NCBI GenBank assembly: GCA_029860045.1
Contig: JAOUBY010000009.1
Coordinates: forward strand, 1 to 47,425
Reading direction: 5' to 3'
Origin: Gammaproteobacteria bacterium
GTDB taxonomy: Bacteria > Pseudomonadota > Gammaproteobacteria > UBA9214
Length of the DNA stretch: 47,425 bases
In this document: in pieces, positions 28,506 to 40,079 of the stretch
Layout of the letters: each line of letters starts with the position of its first letter
How positions within the stretch are numbered: position 1 is the stretch's first letter
Translations under genes and position numbers: made by a program
Notes under the pieces: model-generated
What the model saw: only the letters and a program-made list of their open reading frames with translations
The model's database searches: none
What the model was told of the DNA's origin: nothing

Positions 28506-29924
28506 TTAGTAGCGGTAATGCTCCGGCTTGTACGGCCCGTCCACCGGTACGTCAATGTAATCGGCCTGCTGTTGTGACAGCGCGGTCAGGTTGGCGCCGA
28601 CCTTGGCAAGGTGCAGTCGTGCCACTTCCTCGTCCAGTTTCTTCGGCAGGGTGTAGACACTGTTCTGGTAGTTGTCACCATGATTCCAAAGTTCCATCTG
28701 CGCGAGCGTCTGGTTGGTGAAGCTGTTGGACATCACGAAGCTGGGATGACCGGTGGCGCAGCCGAGGTTCACCAGCCGGCCCTCGGCCAGCAGCAGGATG
28801 CGCTTGCCATTCGGCAGGATGATGTGGTCGACCTGCGGCTTGATGTTCTCCCACTGGTACTGCTTCATGCTGGCGATATCGATCTCGTTATCGAAATGTC
28901 CGATGTTGCAGACAATGGCCTGGTCCTGCATCTTCACCATGTGATCGTGGTTGATGACATGGTAGTTGCCGGTGCAGGTAACAAAGATGTTGGCCTTGTC
29001 GGCGGCGTCTTCCATGGTGACTACACGGTAGCCTTCCATCGCGGCCTGCAGGGCGCAGATGGGATCGATTTCCGTCACCCACACGGTACAACCCAGTCCT
29101 TTCAGTGACTGGGCGCAGCCCTTGCCAACGTCGCCGTAACCAATGACCACGGCAATCTTGCCGGCAATCATCACGTCGGTAGCGCGCTTGATGCCATCGA
29201 CCAGCGATTCGCGGCAGCCATACAGGTTGTCGAACTTGCTCTTTGTGACCGAGTCATTGACGTTGATGGCCGGGAACGGCAGCTCGCCACGTTCCTGCAG
29301 CTGGTACAGGCGATGCACGCCGGTGGTGGTTTCCTCGGTTACACCCTGGATATTTTTCAGGATCTTCGAATACCAGCCGGGTTGTTCGGCAAGCCTCGCC
29401 TTGATGCTGTTAAAGAGTGCGACTTCCTCCTCGCTGTCCGGGTTATCCAGCACCGACAGGTCCTGTTCGGCCTTTGTGCCGAGCATGACCAGCATGGTTG
29501 CGTCGCCACCGTCGTCGAGAATCATGTTCGGTGTGCCACCGTCATGCCATTCCATGATGTTGTGGCAATAGGCCCAGTATTCATCCAGCGACTCACCCTT
29601 GAAGGCATAGACCGGGATGTTGCGCTCGGCAATCGCGGCGGCAGCATGGTCCTGGGTGGAGAAGATATTGCAGGACGCCCAGCGCACCTCGGCGCCCAGG
29701 TCGACCAGCGTCTCGATCAGCACCGCGGTCTGGATGGTCATGTGCAGGCTGCCGGCAATGCGTGCGCCCTTGAGCGGTTTTTCGGTTCCATACTTCTCAC
29801 GTAATGCCATCAGTCCCGGCATTTCGGTCTCGGCGATGGCGATTTCCTTGCGCCCCCAGCCGGCCAGGTCGATATCTGCAACCTTGTAATCACTGGCCAT
29901 CTGTTCCGCTGTTTGTGTACTCAT
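28506..29924 (-). CDS. ahcY: S-adenosyl-L-homocysteine hydrolase
   Basis: [20 protein letters not shown] motif, C-terminal PDHYRY-like 'YKPEHYRY'. Start trimmed to MSTQTAEQ (29924). Confidence 0.97.
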   Translation of the reverse strand: MSTQTAEQMASDYKVADIDLAGWGRKEIAIAETEMPGLMALREKYGTEKPLKGARIAGSLHMTIQTAVLIETLVDLGAEVRWASCNIFSTQDHAAAAIAERNIPVYAFKGESLDEYWAYCHNIMEWHDGGTPNMILDDGGDATMLVMLGTKAEQDLSVLDNPDSEEEVALFNSIKARLAEQPGWYSKILKNIQGVTEETTTGVHRLYQLQERGELPFPAINVNDSVTKSKFDNLYGCRESLVDGIKRATDVMIAGKIAVVIGYGDVGKGCAQSLKGLGCTVWVTEIDPICALQAAMEGYRVVTMEDAADKANIFVTCTGNYHVINHDHMVKMQDQAIVCNIGHFDNEIDIASMKQYQWENIKPQVDHIILPNGKRILLLAEGRLVNLGCATGHPSFVMSNSFTNQTLAQMELWNHGDNYQNSVYTLPKKLDEEVARLHLAKVGANLTALSQQQADYIDVPVDGPYKPEHYRY

Positions 29925-29950
29925 GGTGTGCCTCGTTTGATTATGTTGTA

Positions 29951-31117
<1,167 letters not shown>

Positions 31118-31232
31118 ATTTATGAGCTTATTAGTAGAGGGAACGCGTAAGTTTACCTTACATAGGTGATATTTTCATTAGTACCGATGTGCCATAGAGT
31201 GAGCTTCTTTTCATATTTTCAGGGAGTGCGGC

Positions 31233-31802
31233 ATGGTCCGTCTGGAGACACCGGTGTGCGAGTTTGGGAAACCCGCACTGGATTTCAAGCTGCCGGGTAT
31301 CGATGGCAGAGACTGGACCCTGGAGGAATGCCGCGGTCCGGGCGGCCTGCTGGTGATGTTTATCTGCAACCATTGCCCGTTCGTCAAGGCGATCCGCGAG
31401 CGCCTGGTGCGGGATACCCGCGATTTGCGTGCACTGGGGGTTCACAGCGTTGCGATCATGTCCAACGACACGGCCCTGTACGAGGAAGACAGCTTCGGGA
31501 ACATGCAGGCGGTGGCGCGTGAATTCGATTTTCCATTCCCTTACCTGCTGGATGAAAGCCAGGCCGTGGCAAGGGCTTACGGTGCCGTGTGTACCCCTGA
31601 TTTTTTTGGCTATAACAGTGACTTGACGCTGCAGTACCGGGGCCGACTGGATGCCAGTGGCATGCAGGCCGCGCCTGCAGATGCCGCGCGGGACCTGTTT
31701 GATGCCATGCGCCAGGTCGCCGGGACCGGTCAGGGGCCCGATGAGCAGATACCCAGCGTCGGCTGTTCCATTAAATGGCGCGAGGAGCCCGTGGCCGGCT
31801 AG
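31233..31802 (+). CDS. Thioredoxin-family (AhpC/TSA-like) protein
   Basis: Thioredoxin-like fold with ICNHCPFVKAIRERL and later CTPDFFGY; divergent from metK. Confidence 0.85.
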   Translation: MVRLETPVCEFGKPALDFKLPGIDGRDWTLEECRGPGGLLVMFICNHCPFVKAIRERLVRDTRDLRALGVHSVAIMSNDTALYEEDSFGNMQAVAREFDFPFPYLLDESQAVARAYGAVCTPDFFGYNSDLTLQYRGRLDASGMQAAPADAARDLFDAMRQVAGTGQGPDEQIPSVGCSIKWREEPVAG

Positions 31803-31879
31803 TTTTGCCAGCCCATAAGTTATTGTTATCGACCAATAAATGTGCGCCCCGGCGGCTCCGGTCCGGAACCGGTTCACTA

Positions 31880-31908
31880 TTGCCGTACGGCACAAACTAG
31901 GGGAAAAT
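31880..31908 (+). promoter_or_regulatory. Candidate sigma70-type promoter (TTGCCG-17 nt-GAAAAT)
   Basis: -35-like TTGCCG at 31880-31885, 17-nt spacer, -10-like GAAAAT at 31903-31908. Confidence 0.4.
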
Positions 31909-31913
31909 AGCGC

Positions 31914-32026
31914 GCCTTGCCTTAAGGTAAGGCCAGAGGGCCGGCGGGAGATTCACTCCAGGCCAGGCCAACGAATCACAGATTGATTGCCTCGGTGTGA
32001 ACGAACCTGCACCGGAGGCTTTTTTT
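31914..32026 (+). ncRNA. Candidate small RNA or leader upstream of tkt
   Basis: Begins 6 nt after a -10-like element with an 8-bp hairpin (GCCTTGCC-TTAA-GGTAAGGC, 31914-31933), then a second structured region (GGCCGGC..GGGAG-ATTCA-CTCC..GGCCAGGCC), and ends in an intrinsic terminator. Confidence 0.5.
31989..32026 (+). terminator. Intrinsic terminator upstream of tkt
   Basis: GCCTCGGTG...CACCGGAGGC stem (one bulge) followed by TTTTTTT. Confidence 0.75.
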
Positions 32027-32138
32027 GTCGCTGAACACAGGCTCATGCGCGCGGCGCAGAACCCGCGACACGGCCGGCAGGCTGCCGGATTATGGCGACA
32101 ATATAAACAGTATTCAAAATCAGAAACAGGAGAAAAAC

Positions 32139-34127
32139 ATGGCTCAGCGTAAAGATCTAGCCAATGCAATCCGTGCACTCAGCATGGATGCCGTGCAGAA
32201 AGCCAATTCCGGTCATCCCGGTGCTCCCATGGGAATGGCGGACATCGCCGAGGTACTGTGGAACGACAACCTCAAGCACAATCCGGGCAACCCGAACTGG
32301 TCTGACCGTGACCGTTTTGTCCTGTCCAATGGTCATGGTTCCATGTTGATCTATTCGCTGCTGCACCTGACCGGTTATGAGCTGACACTGGATGACCTGA
32401 AGAACTTCCGCCAGTTGCATTCCAAGACCCCGGGTCACCCGGAGTACGGTTATGCGCCCGGTGTGGAAACCACCACGGGTCCGCTCGGCCAGGGCATCAC
32501 CAACGCAGTGGGTATGGCCATCGCAGAGCGTTCACTTGCCGCCGAGTTCAACCGTGACGGTCACGAGATTGTCGACCACAACACCTGGGTGTTCCTGGGC
32601 GACGGTTGTCTCATGGAAGGCATATCGCACGAGGCCTGTTCGCTGGCCGGTACGCTGGGGCTCGGCAAGCTGACTGCATTCTGGGACGACAACGGTATTT
32701 CCATTGATGGTCATGTTGAAGGCTGGTTCACGGACGATACGCCGAACCGCTTCAAGTCCTACGGCTGGCATGTCATTGCCGGTGTCGACGGCCATGATCC
32801 GGTTGCCCTTCAGAAGGCTATTGATGAAGCACGCGCTGTCACCGACAAGCCGTCCATGATCTGCTGCAAGACCATCATCGGTTTCGGTTCGCCGAACAAG
32901 GCCGGCAGCCATGACTGCCATGGTGCGCCGCTGGGCCAGGATGAGATCGCACTGACCCGCAAGGAACTGGGCTGGGAGCACGATGCCTTCGTGGTGCCGG
33001 ATGATATTTATGCCGCATGGAATGCAGGGGACAAGGGTGCAGCGGCGGAAGCCGACTGGAACGAGAAACTGGCTGCCTACAAGGCGGCACACCCGGAACT
33101 GGCCGCCGAGTATGAGCGTCGCATGGCAGGTGATCTGCCGGCGGACTGGACAGCAAAATCGGAAGCGTTTGTTGCCAGTGTGAACGACAAGGCCGAGTCG
33201 CTGGCGACGCGCCAGGCATCGCTCAAGTCTATTGAGGGTTATGCGCCGCTGTTGCCGGAAATCTTCGGCGGTTCCGCCGACCTCGGCTGTTCGAACCTGA
33301 CCGAGTGGTCCGGTTACAAGCCGATGCGTGCCGATACACCGGACAGCAACTACATCAACTACGGTGTGCGCGAGTTCGGCATGTCCGCCATCATGAACGG
33401 CGTTGCGCTGCATGGCGGACTGATTCCGTTTGGCGCCACCTTCCTGATGTTTTCCGAATACGCGCGTAACGCCCTGCGTATGGCGGCGCTGATGAAGATA
33501 CGGAGTATCTTTGTTTATTCGCACGACTCCATCGGTCTGGGCGAGGACGGCCCGACCCACCAGGCCGTCGAGCAGATTCCGACCCTGCGCTTGATTCCCA
33601 ATATGTCGGTTTGGCGTCCGTGTGACACGGTGGAAAGTGCAGTGTGCTGGAAGGATGCGATCGAGCGCCAGGACGGTCCGAGTTGCCTGATCTTCTCGCG
33701 CCAGGGCCTGCCGCACCAGCAGCGCAGCAGTGAGCAGATTGCCGCGATCAGCAAGGGTGGATATGTCCTGAAAGACTGCGACGGCACGCCGGATGCCATC
33801 ATCATTGCAACCGGTTCCGAGGTGGCGCTGGCCATGGATGCGGCCGAGCAGTTGTCAGACAGGAAAATCCGTGTTGTTTCCATGCCGTCGACCAACGCCT
33901 TCGATCAGCAGAATGATGCCTACAAGGAATCTGTGCTGCCGGCAGCGGTTACCGCGCGTGTTGCGGTAGAGGCTGCGGTCACCGATGGCTGGTACAAGTA
34001 TGTCGGCATCAATGGCAAGGTTGTTGGTATCGACCGCTTTGGTGAGTCTGCCCCGGCCGGCGAACTGTTCAAGGAGTTCGGCTTTACGGTTGAGAATGTC
34101 GTCTCCGCCGTCAACAGCGTCCTCTAA
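32139..34127 (+). CDS. tkt: Transketolase
   Basis: [49 protein letters not shown], thiamine-PP region; RBS CAGGAG. Start trimmed from 32025. Confidence 0.97.
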   Translation: MAQRKDLANAIRALSMDAVQKANSGHPGAPMGMADIAEVLWNDNLKHNPGNPNWSDRDRFVLSNGHGSMLIYSLLHLTGYELTLDDLKNFRQLHSKTPGHPEYGYAPGVETTTGPLGQGITNAVGMAIAERSLAAEFNRDGHEIVDHNTWVFLGDGCLMEGISHEACSLAGTLGLGKLTAFWDDNGISIDGHVEGWFTDDTPNRFKSYGWHVIAGVDGHDPVALQKAIDEARAVTDKPSMICCKTIIGFGSPNKAGSHDCHGAPLGQDEIALTRKELGWEHDAFVVPDDIYAAWNAGDKGAAAEADWNEKLAAYKAAHPELAAEYERRMAGDLPADWTAKSEAFVASVNDKAESLATRQASLKSIEGYAPLLPEIFGGSADLGCSNLTEWSGYKPMRADTPDSNYINYGVREFGMSAIMNGVALHGGLIPFGATFLMFSEYARNALRMAALMKIRSIFVYSHDSIGLGEDGPTHQAVEQIPTLRLIPNMSVWRPCDTVESAVCWKDAIERQDGPSCLIFSRQGLPHQQRSSEQIAAISKGGYVLKDCDGTPDAIIIATGSEVALAMDAAEQLSDRKIRVVSMPSTNAFDQQNDAYKESVLPAAVTARVAVEAAVTDGWYKYVGINGKVVGIDRFGESAPAGELFKEFGFTVENVVSAVNSVL

Positions 34128-34142
34128 TTTTACTCATTTATT

Positions 34143-34163
34143 CCGCCCCGTTCGCGGGGCGGG
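34143..34163 (+). terminator. Strong GC hairpin after tkt (weak T-tract; possible processing or termination hairpin)
   Basis: CCGCCCCG-TTCG-CGGGGCGG followed by GGTTATTTAC. Confidence 0.45.
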
Positions 34164-34186
34164 GTTATTTACTACTTTTCATATAA

Positions 34187-35209
<1,023 letters not shown>

Positions 35210-35225
35210 ATCAGCCGGATTCTTT

Positions 35226-35250
35226 CCCGGGTAACAGTCCGTTACCCGGG
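35226..35250 (+). other. Perfect 10-bp intercistronic hairpin between gap and pgk
   Basis: CCCGGGTAAC-AGTCC-GTTACCCGGG; no T-tract. Confidence 0.75.
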
Positions 35251-35339
35251 AGATTCCCGGTTGATCTGGTAATGAATTGCATTGCTGATTTTGCGCTTTA
35301 GCGCGAGATGGCTTTAGAAATTTAATAAAGGAGTCGTCC

Positions 35340-36524
35340 ATGTCTGTTCTAAAGATGACCGATCTCGATCTTCACGGTAAGCGCGTACTGATCCGCCAGG
35401 ATCTGAATGTGCCGATCAAGAACGGCAAGGTTACCAGCGACAAGCGCATTGTGGCCTCACTGCCGACCATTGAACATGCCATGAACGCAGGCGCGAAGGT
35501 CATGGTGATGTCGCACCTGGGTCGTCCGACCGAGGGCGAGTACGACGAACAGTTTTCCATGATTCCGGTGGGTGAGCACATATCCGCCCTGCTGGGTCAC
35601 AACGTCGAAATGGTCAAGGACTGGGTAAACGGCGTCGGCGGCATGAAGAATGGCGACGTTGTCCTGTGCGAGAACGTAAGATTCAATACCGGCGAGAAGA
35701 ACAACGATGATGAGCTGTCGAAAAAGATGGCTGCCCTGTGTGATATCTATGTAATGGATGCCTTCGGAACGGCCCACCGCGCTCATGCCTCCACGCATGG
35801 TGTAGCGAAATATGCGCCGGTTGCCTGTGCGGGACCGCTGCTGGCGGGTGAACTGGAAGCACTGGGCAAGGCGCTGGATGGCCCGGCCCGCCCCATGGCC
35901 GCGATTGTCGGTGGCTCCAAGGTCTCCACCAAGCTGACCGTGCTGGAATCACTGTCAAAGGTCGTTGACCAGCTTATCCCGGGTGGCGGTATCGCCAATA
36001 CCTTTATTGCCGCCAGTGGCTACAATGTTGGCAAGTCCCTGTACGAGGAAAACCTCGTCGACGAGGCCAAAAAGCTGATGGAAGCGGCCAGGGCGAAGGG
36101 CGGTGAGATCCCGGTCCCGACCGACGTGGTTGTGGGCAAGGAATTTTCAGAGTCCGCCGAGGCCGTGATCAAGCGGGTGGAAGAGGTCGAGGATGACGAC
36201 ATGATTTTCGATATCGGTCCGAAAACCGCCGCGCGTTTTGCCAGCATGATGCGCAATGCCGGAACAATCGTCTGGAACGGCCCGGTCGGCGTGTTCGAGT
36301 TCGACCAGTTCGGCGAGGGCACCCGGGTGCTGGGTATGGCCATTGCGGAGTCCACCGCGTTCTCGATTGCCGGTGGTGGTGACACGCTGGCCGCAGTGGA
36401 CAAATACAATATTTCAGATCGGGTCTCCTACATTTCCACCGGTGGCGGCGCGTTCCTTGAGTTCCTTGAAGGCAAGAAATTGCCGGCAGTTGCCATGCTG
36501 GAAGAACGTGCCCGGCAGGCCTGA
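35340..36524 (+). CDS. pgk: Phosphoglycerate kinase
   Basis: [46 protein letters not shown]. Confidence 0.98.
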   Translation: MSVLKMTDLDLHGKRVLIRQDLNVPIKNGKVTSDKRIVASLPTIEHAMNAGAKVMVMSHLGRPTEGEYDEQFSMIPVGEHISALLGHNVEMVKDWVNGVGGMKNGDVVLCENVRFNTGEKNNDDELSKKMAALCDIYVMDAFGTAHRAHASTHGVAKYAPVACAGPLLAGELEALGKALDGPARPMAAIVGGSKVSTKLTVLESLSKVVDQLIPGGGIANTFIAASGYNVGKSLYEENLVDEAKKLMEAARAKGGEIPVPTDVVVGKEFSESAEAVIKRVEEVEDDDMIFDIGPKTAARFASMMRNAGTIVWNGPVGVFEFDQFGEGTRVLGMAIAESTAFSIAGGGDTLAAVDKYNISDRVSYISTGGGAFLEFLEGKKLPAVAMLEERARQA

Positions 36525-36557
36525 CAGAATAACCACAGGAGTTCGGGCTTACCCGTT

Positions 36558-38003
36558 ATGCCAAGACGCACAAAAATAGTAGCAACCCTTGGCCCGGCCA
36601 CGGATAACGAGAGCGTACTCGATGAGATGATCCGCGCCGGGATGGACGTGGTACGAGTCAACTTCTCGCACGGTACACATGACGATCACATAAGGCGTGC
36701 CGAGACTGTGCGCAACCGCGCACGTGCACATGGTCACCAGGTCGGTGTGCTGGCAGACCTGCAGGGCCCGAAGATACGCATTGAGCGTTTCCAGGAAGGC
36801 CGCATCGAACTGGAAACCGACGATCACTTCGTTCTTGATGTCAAGCTCGGTACCAACGACGGTACCCGTGAACGTGTCGGTGTGACCTACAAAAAATTGC
36901 CGGATGATGTCGTGCGCGGTGACACCCTGTTACTCGACGACGGCATGCTGGTGCTGTGGGTTGAGGAAGTTAACGATACCGAGGTGCATTGCCGCGTCAT
37001 GGTCGGCGGCTGCCTGACCAACAACAAGGGTATTAACCGTCTCGGTGGTGGGCTGTCGGCGGAATCGCTGACAGACAAGGACCGTGAGGATATCAAGGTC
37101 GCTGCCGAGATGGGTGCCGACTACGTGGCAATTTCCTTCCCGCGTTCAGCGGATGATATTCATGAAGCGCGTGAACTGTTGCGCGCGGCCGGCGGCCACG
37201 GCAGCATCGTTGCCAAGATCGAACGTGCCGAGGCGCTGGAAGTGCTTGAAGATATCATCAAGGCAGCTGACGTGGTGATGATTGCGCGCGGTGACCTGGG
37301 TGTCGAGATCGGCGATGCCGAGTTGCCGGCAGTGCAGAAACGTATCATTCACGTGGCCCGTTCCATGGACCGCGTGGTCATTACCGCGACACAGATGATG
37401 CAGTCAATGGTGGAAAGTCCGATCCCCACCCGTGCAGAGGTGTTCGATGTAGCCAATGCCGTGATCGACGGCACCGATGCGGTGATGCTGTCGGCGGAGA
37501 CCGCGGCCGGGCGTTACCCGGCCAAGGTGATCGAGGCCATGGACCGTATTTGCGCAGGTGCCGAGAGTCAGCGTACTTCCTCCGCCGCGGAGCGTCGTAT
37601 TCACATGCACTTCAAGCGCGCCGACGAGGCCATCGCCAAGGCCACCATGTACACCGCCAACAGCCTTGGTGTGAAGGCGATCGCGGCACTGACAGAGTCT
37701 GGCGCTACGCCGCTGTGGATGTCACGTATCAGTTCCGGCATCCCTATCTTCGCCATGACGCGTCACGTCGAGACACGTCGCAAGGTGACACTCTATCGCG
37801 GTGTCTACCCGGTGAGTTTCGATGTCACCACCCCTGATCATGCGACGGTGAACAAGGAAGCCATCGATGAACTGGTACGGCGCGGTGCGGTGCGTGATGG
37901 CGATATGATCATTATTACCAAGGGTGACCTGATGGGTGTGCATGGTGGTACCAATGCCATGAAGATCATCACGGTCGGCGAACACGATATTATGGAGCAA
38001 TAG
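36558..38003 (+). CDS. pyk: Pyruvate kinase
   Basis: TKIVATLGPATDNES, VRVNFSHGTHDDH, IARGDLGVEIG, ATQMMQSM. Confidence 0.97.
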   Translation: MPRRTKIVATLGPATDNESVLDEMIRAGMDVVRVNFSHGTHDDHIRRAETVRNRARAHGHQVGVLADLQGPKIRIERFQEGRIELETDDHFVLDVKLGTNDGTRERVGVTYKKLPDDVVRGDTLLLDDGMLVLWVEEVNDTEVHCRVMVGGCLTNNKGINRLGGGLSAESLTDKDREDIKVAAEMGADYVAISFPRSADDIHEARELLRAAGGHGSIVAKIERAEALEVLEDIIKAADVVMIARGDLGVEIGDAELPAVQKRIIHVARSMDRVVITATQMMQSMVESPIPTRAEVFDVANAVIDGTDAVMLSAETAAGRYPAKVIEAMDRICAGAESQRTSSAAERRIHMHFKRADEAIAKATMYTANSLGVKAIAALTESGATPLWMSRISSGIPIFAMTRHVETRRKVTLYRGVYPVSFDVTTPDHATVNKEAIDELVRRGAVRDGDMIIITKGDLMGVHGGTNAMKIITVGEHDIMEQ

Positions 38004-38043
38004 TTTCCGCCGGGATCCTTAACGGTTCCCGGTATTACAGCAG

Positions 38044-38072
38044 CTGGCCGTTACGGCCAGACAGATTTTTTA
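38044..38072 (+). terminator. Hairpin with downstream T-tract between pyk and fba
   Basis: CTGGCCG-TTA-CGGCCAG then ACAGATTTTTTAA. Confidence 0.5.
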
Positions 38073-38111
38073 ATTCGACAGACAAACTGGAAGTATTTCG
38101 AGGAGAAGACA

Positions 38112-39176
38112 ATGGCCATTATTTCATTACGCCAATTACTGGATCATGCCGCCGAGCACGGCTACGGCTGCCCGGCATACAATGTAAACAACATGGAGCA
38201 GATGCACGCGATCATGGAGGCTGCTGACGAGACCGACAGCCCGGTGATCTGCCAGGCCTCTGCCGGTGCACGTTCCTACGCTGGTGCACCATTCCTGCGC
38301 CACCTGATCCAGGCCGCTGTTGAGCAGTGGCCGCACATCCCGGTGGTGGTGCACCAGGATCACGGTGCTTCTCCGGCCGTGTGCCAGCGTTCCATCCAGC
38401 TCGGTTTCAGCTCCGTGATGATGGACGGCTCGCTTGGCGAGGACATGAAGACCCCGATGAGCTACGAGTACAACGCGGAAGTGACTGCGCGCACCGTGGC
38501 CATGGCGCATGCCTGTGGCGTATCCGTGGAAGGCGAGCTGGGTTGCCTGGGTTCGCTGGAAACCGGCATGGCCGGCGAGGAAGACGGTTCCGGCGCCGAG
38601 GGTGTGCTGGATCACTCGCAGTTGCTGACTGACCCGGAAGAGGCTGCCCGCTTCGTCGAGGACACCAAGTGCGACGCACTGGCCATCGCCATTGGCACCA
38701 GCCACGGCGCCTACAAGTTCACCCGCCCACCGACTGGCGACATCCTTGCGATAGACCGTATCAAGGAAATCCATGCCCGCATTCCGGACACACATCTGGT
38801 GATGCACGGTTCTTCATCGGTGCCGCAGGACTGGCTGAAGATCATCAACGAGCACGGCGGTGACATGGGCGAGACCTATGGCGTGCCGGTCGAGGAGATT
38901 CAGGAAGGTATCAAGAACGGTGTGCGCAAGGTCAACATCGACACCGACCTGCGTATGGCTTCCACCGGTGCCATTCGCAAGCACCTGATGGACAACCCGT
39001 CCAACTTCGACCCGCGCAAGTACCTGCAGGCCGCAACCAATGGCATGAAGGAAATCTGCAAGGCGCGTTACGAGGCCTTCGGTGCCGCAGGCAATGCCTC
39101 GCGCATCAAGCCGATCAACCTGGAAGAGATGTACAAGCGCTATGCTTCCGGTGAGCTGGATCCGCGCGTGAACTGA
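38112..39176 (+). CDS. fba: Class II fructose-bisphosphate aldolase (CbbA type)
   Basis: [62 protein letters not shown]. Confidence 0.96.
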   Translation: MAIISLRQLLDHAAEHGYGCPAYNVNNMEQMHAIMEAADETDSPVICQASAGARSYAGAPFLRHLIQAAVEQWPHIPVVVHQDHGASPAVCQRSIQLGFSSVMMDGSLGEDMKTPMSYEYNAEVTARTVAMAHACGVSVEGELGCLGSLETGMAGEEDGSGAEGVLDHSQLLTDPEEAARFVEDTKCDALAIAIGTSHGAYKFTRPPTGDILAIDRIKEIHARIPDTHLVMHGSSSVPQDWLKIINEHGGDMGETYGVPVEEIQEGIKNGVRKVNIDTDLRMASTGAIRKHLMDNPSNFDPRKYLQAATNGMKEICKARYEAFGAAGNASRIKPINLEEMYKRYASGELDPRVN

Positions 39177-39194
39177 TCAGGTATTCCTGTTCGA

Positions 39195-39224
39195 TAAAAA
39201 AGGCGGCGCAAGCCGCCTTTTTTA
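39195..39224 (+). terminator. Intrinsic terminator after fba
   Basis: AAAAAAGGCGGC-GCAA-GCCGCCTTTTTT. Confidence 0.9.
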
Positions 39225-39315
39225 TTGGGTTCTGGCCACATTTTCCGTTTATATGGAGGAAAAATGTGTCCTGCCCCCCGTTTCTGACAGCGATTGATCC
39301 GTTATCATTTACTCC

Positions 39316-39969
39316 ATGAAACGCCTGATCCTGTTTCCGCTTGGTGGCATGACCCTGTTGCTGGTGGCGCTTGCGCTGCTGTTGGCCTCCAACCTGTACA
39401 CCTATTACCGCCTGACCAGCGAGGCGCCGATTGCCGAGTTGTCATTTCGTCAACTCGCTCCGCAGCAGTACCTGGCCACCATCGCCTATGGCGATTTCTG
39501 TGACGACGAGCAGTACACCTTGCATGGTGACCAGTGGCGACTCGATGCGCAGTTTCTCAAGTGGCGGCCGTGGGCGAACCTGCTTGGCCTTGATGCGTTG
39601 TACCGTATCGAGCGGCTGGGCGGCCGTTACCTTGCCCTCGGACAGGAGAATGCCGGCCCACATCGGGCACACAGCCTGTCCCCGGCGCAGCGTGTGGACC
39701 TGCCGGCCGTGCTGGCCCGCTACGACGGTGCGTTGTCGCCGGTCGATACGCTGTATGGCAGTTCGGTGTATGACAGCATGGACGAGAATGTGCTGTACCG
39801 GGTCTACCGTGGCCAGTCCGGTCTGCTGGTGCGCAGGGTCCCCGAACCCGCTATCCAGGCAGCGGGTGGCCTGACTATCGACATAAACAGGGCCTGCGAG
39901 CGGGAATTTGGCCTGTTACAGCGCATCCTGCGGCCAATCCGGCTGACAAATAATAAGATAAAACAATAA
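39316..39969 (+). CDS. Conserved hypothetical protein with N-terminal TM segment
   Basis: 217 aa, one TM helix then a soluble domain (FCDDEQYTLHGDQWRLDAQFLKWRPWANLLGLDALYRIERLGGRY); clear ORF after the fba terminator. Confidence 0.8.
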   Translation: MKRLILFPLGGMTLLLVALALLLASNLYTYYRLTSEAPIAELSFRQLAPQQYLATIAYGDFCDDEQYTLHGDQWRLDAQFLKWRPWANLLGLDALYRIERLGGRYLALGQENAGPHRAHSLSPAQRVDLPAVLARYDGALSPVDTLYGSSVYDSMDENVLYRVYRGQSGLLVRRVPEPAIQAAGGLTIDINRACEREFGLLQRILRPIRLTNNKIKQ

Positions 39970-40079
39970 CATACTGCTGAATTCGGGGGCGGGTGGCGGG
40001 TGCCGGACGGTGTCCGGGAAAGTGTGCGCCAGTGCTCAATTTTATGCCCGTTGACCCGATAACAGGGGTATGAAAATCC

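Noticed and set aside
29925-29950. Possible SAH riboswitch upstream of ahcY
   Set aside because: Only ~26 bp separates metK and ahcY, too short for the element.
31118-31232. Possible SAM riboswitch upstream of metK
   Set aside because: No recognisable SAM-I/SAM-II/SAM-III core by eye; only weak short hairpins. Infernal would be decisive.
31914-32026. 6S RNA as identity of the candidate sRNA upstream of tkt
   Set aside because: Too short, and lacks the long closing stem and central bubble of 6S RNA.
32532-33716. 394-aa minus-strand ORF antisense to tkt
   Set aside because: Shadow ORF over a clear transketolase.
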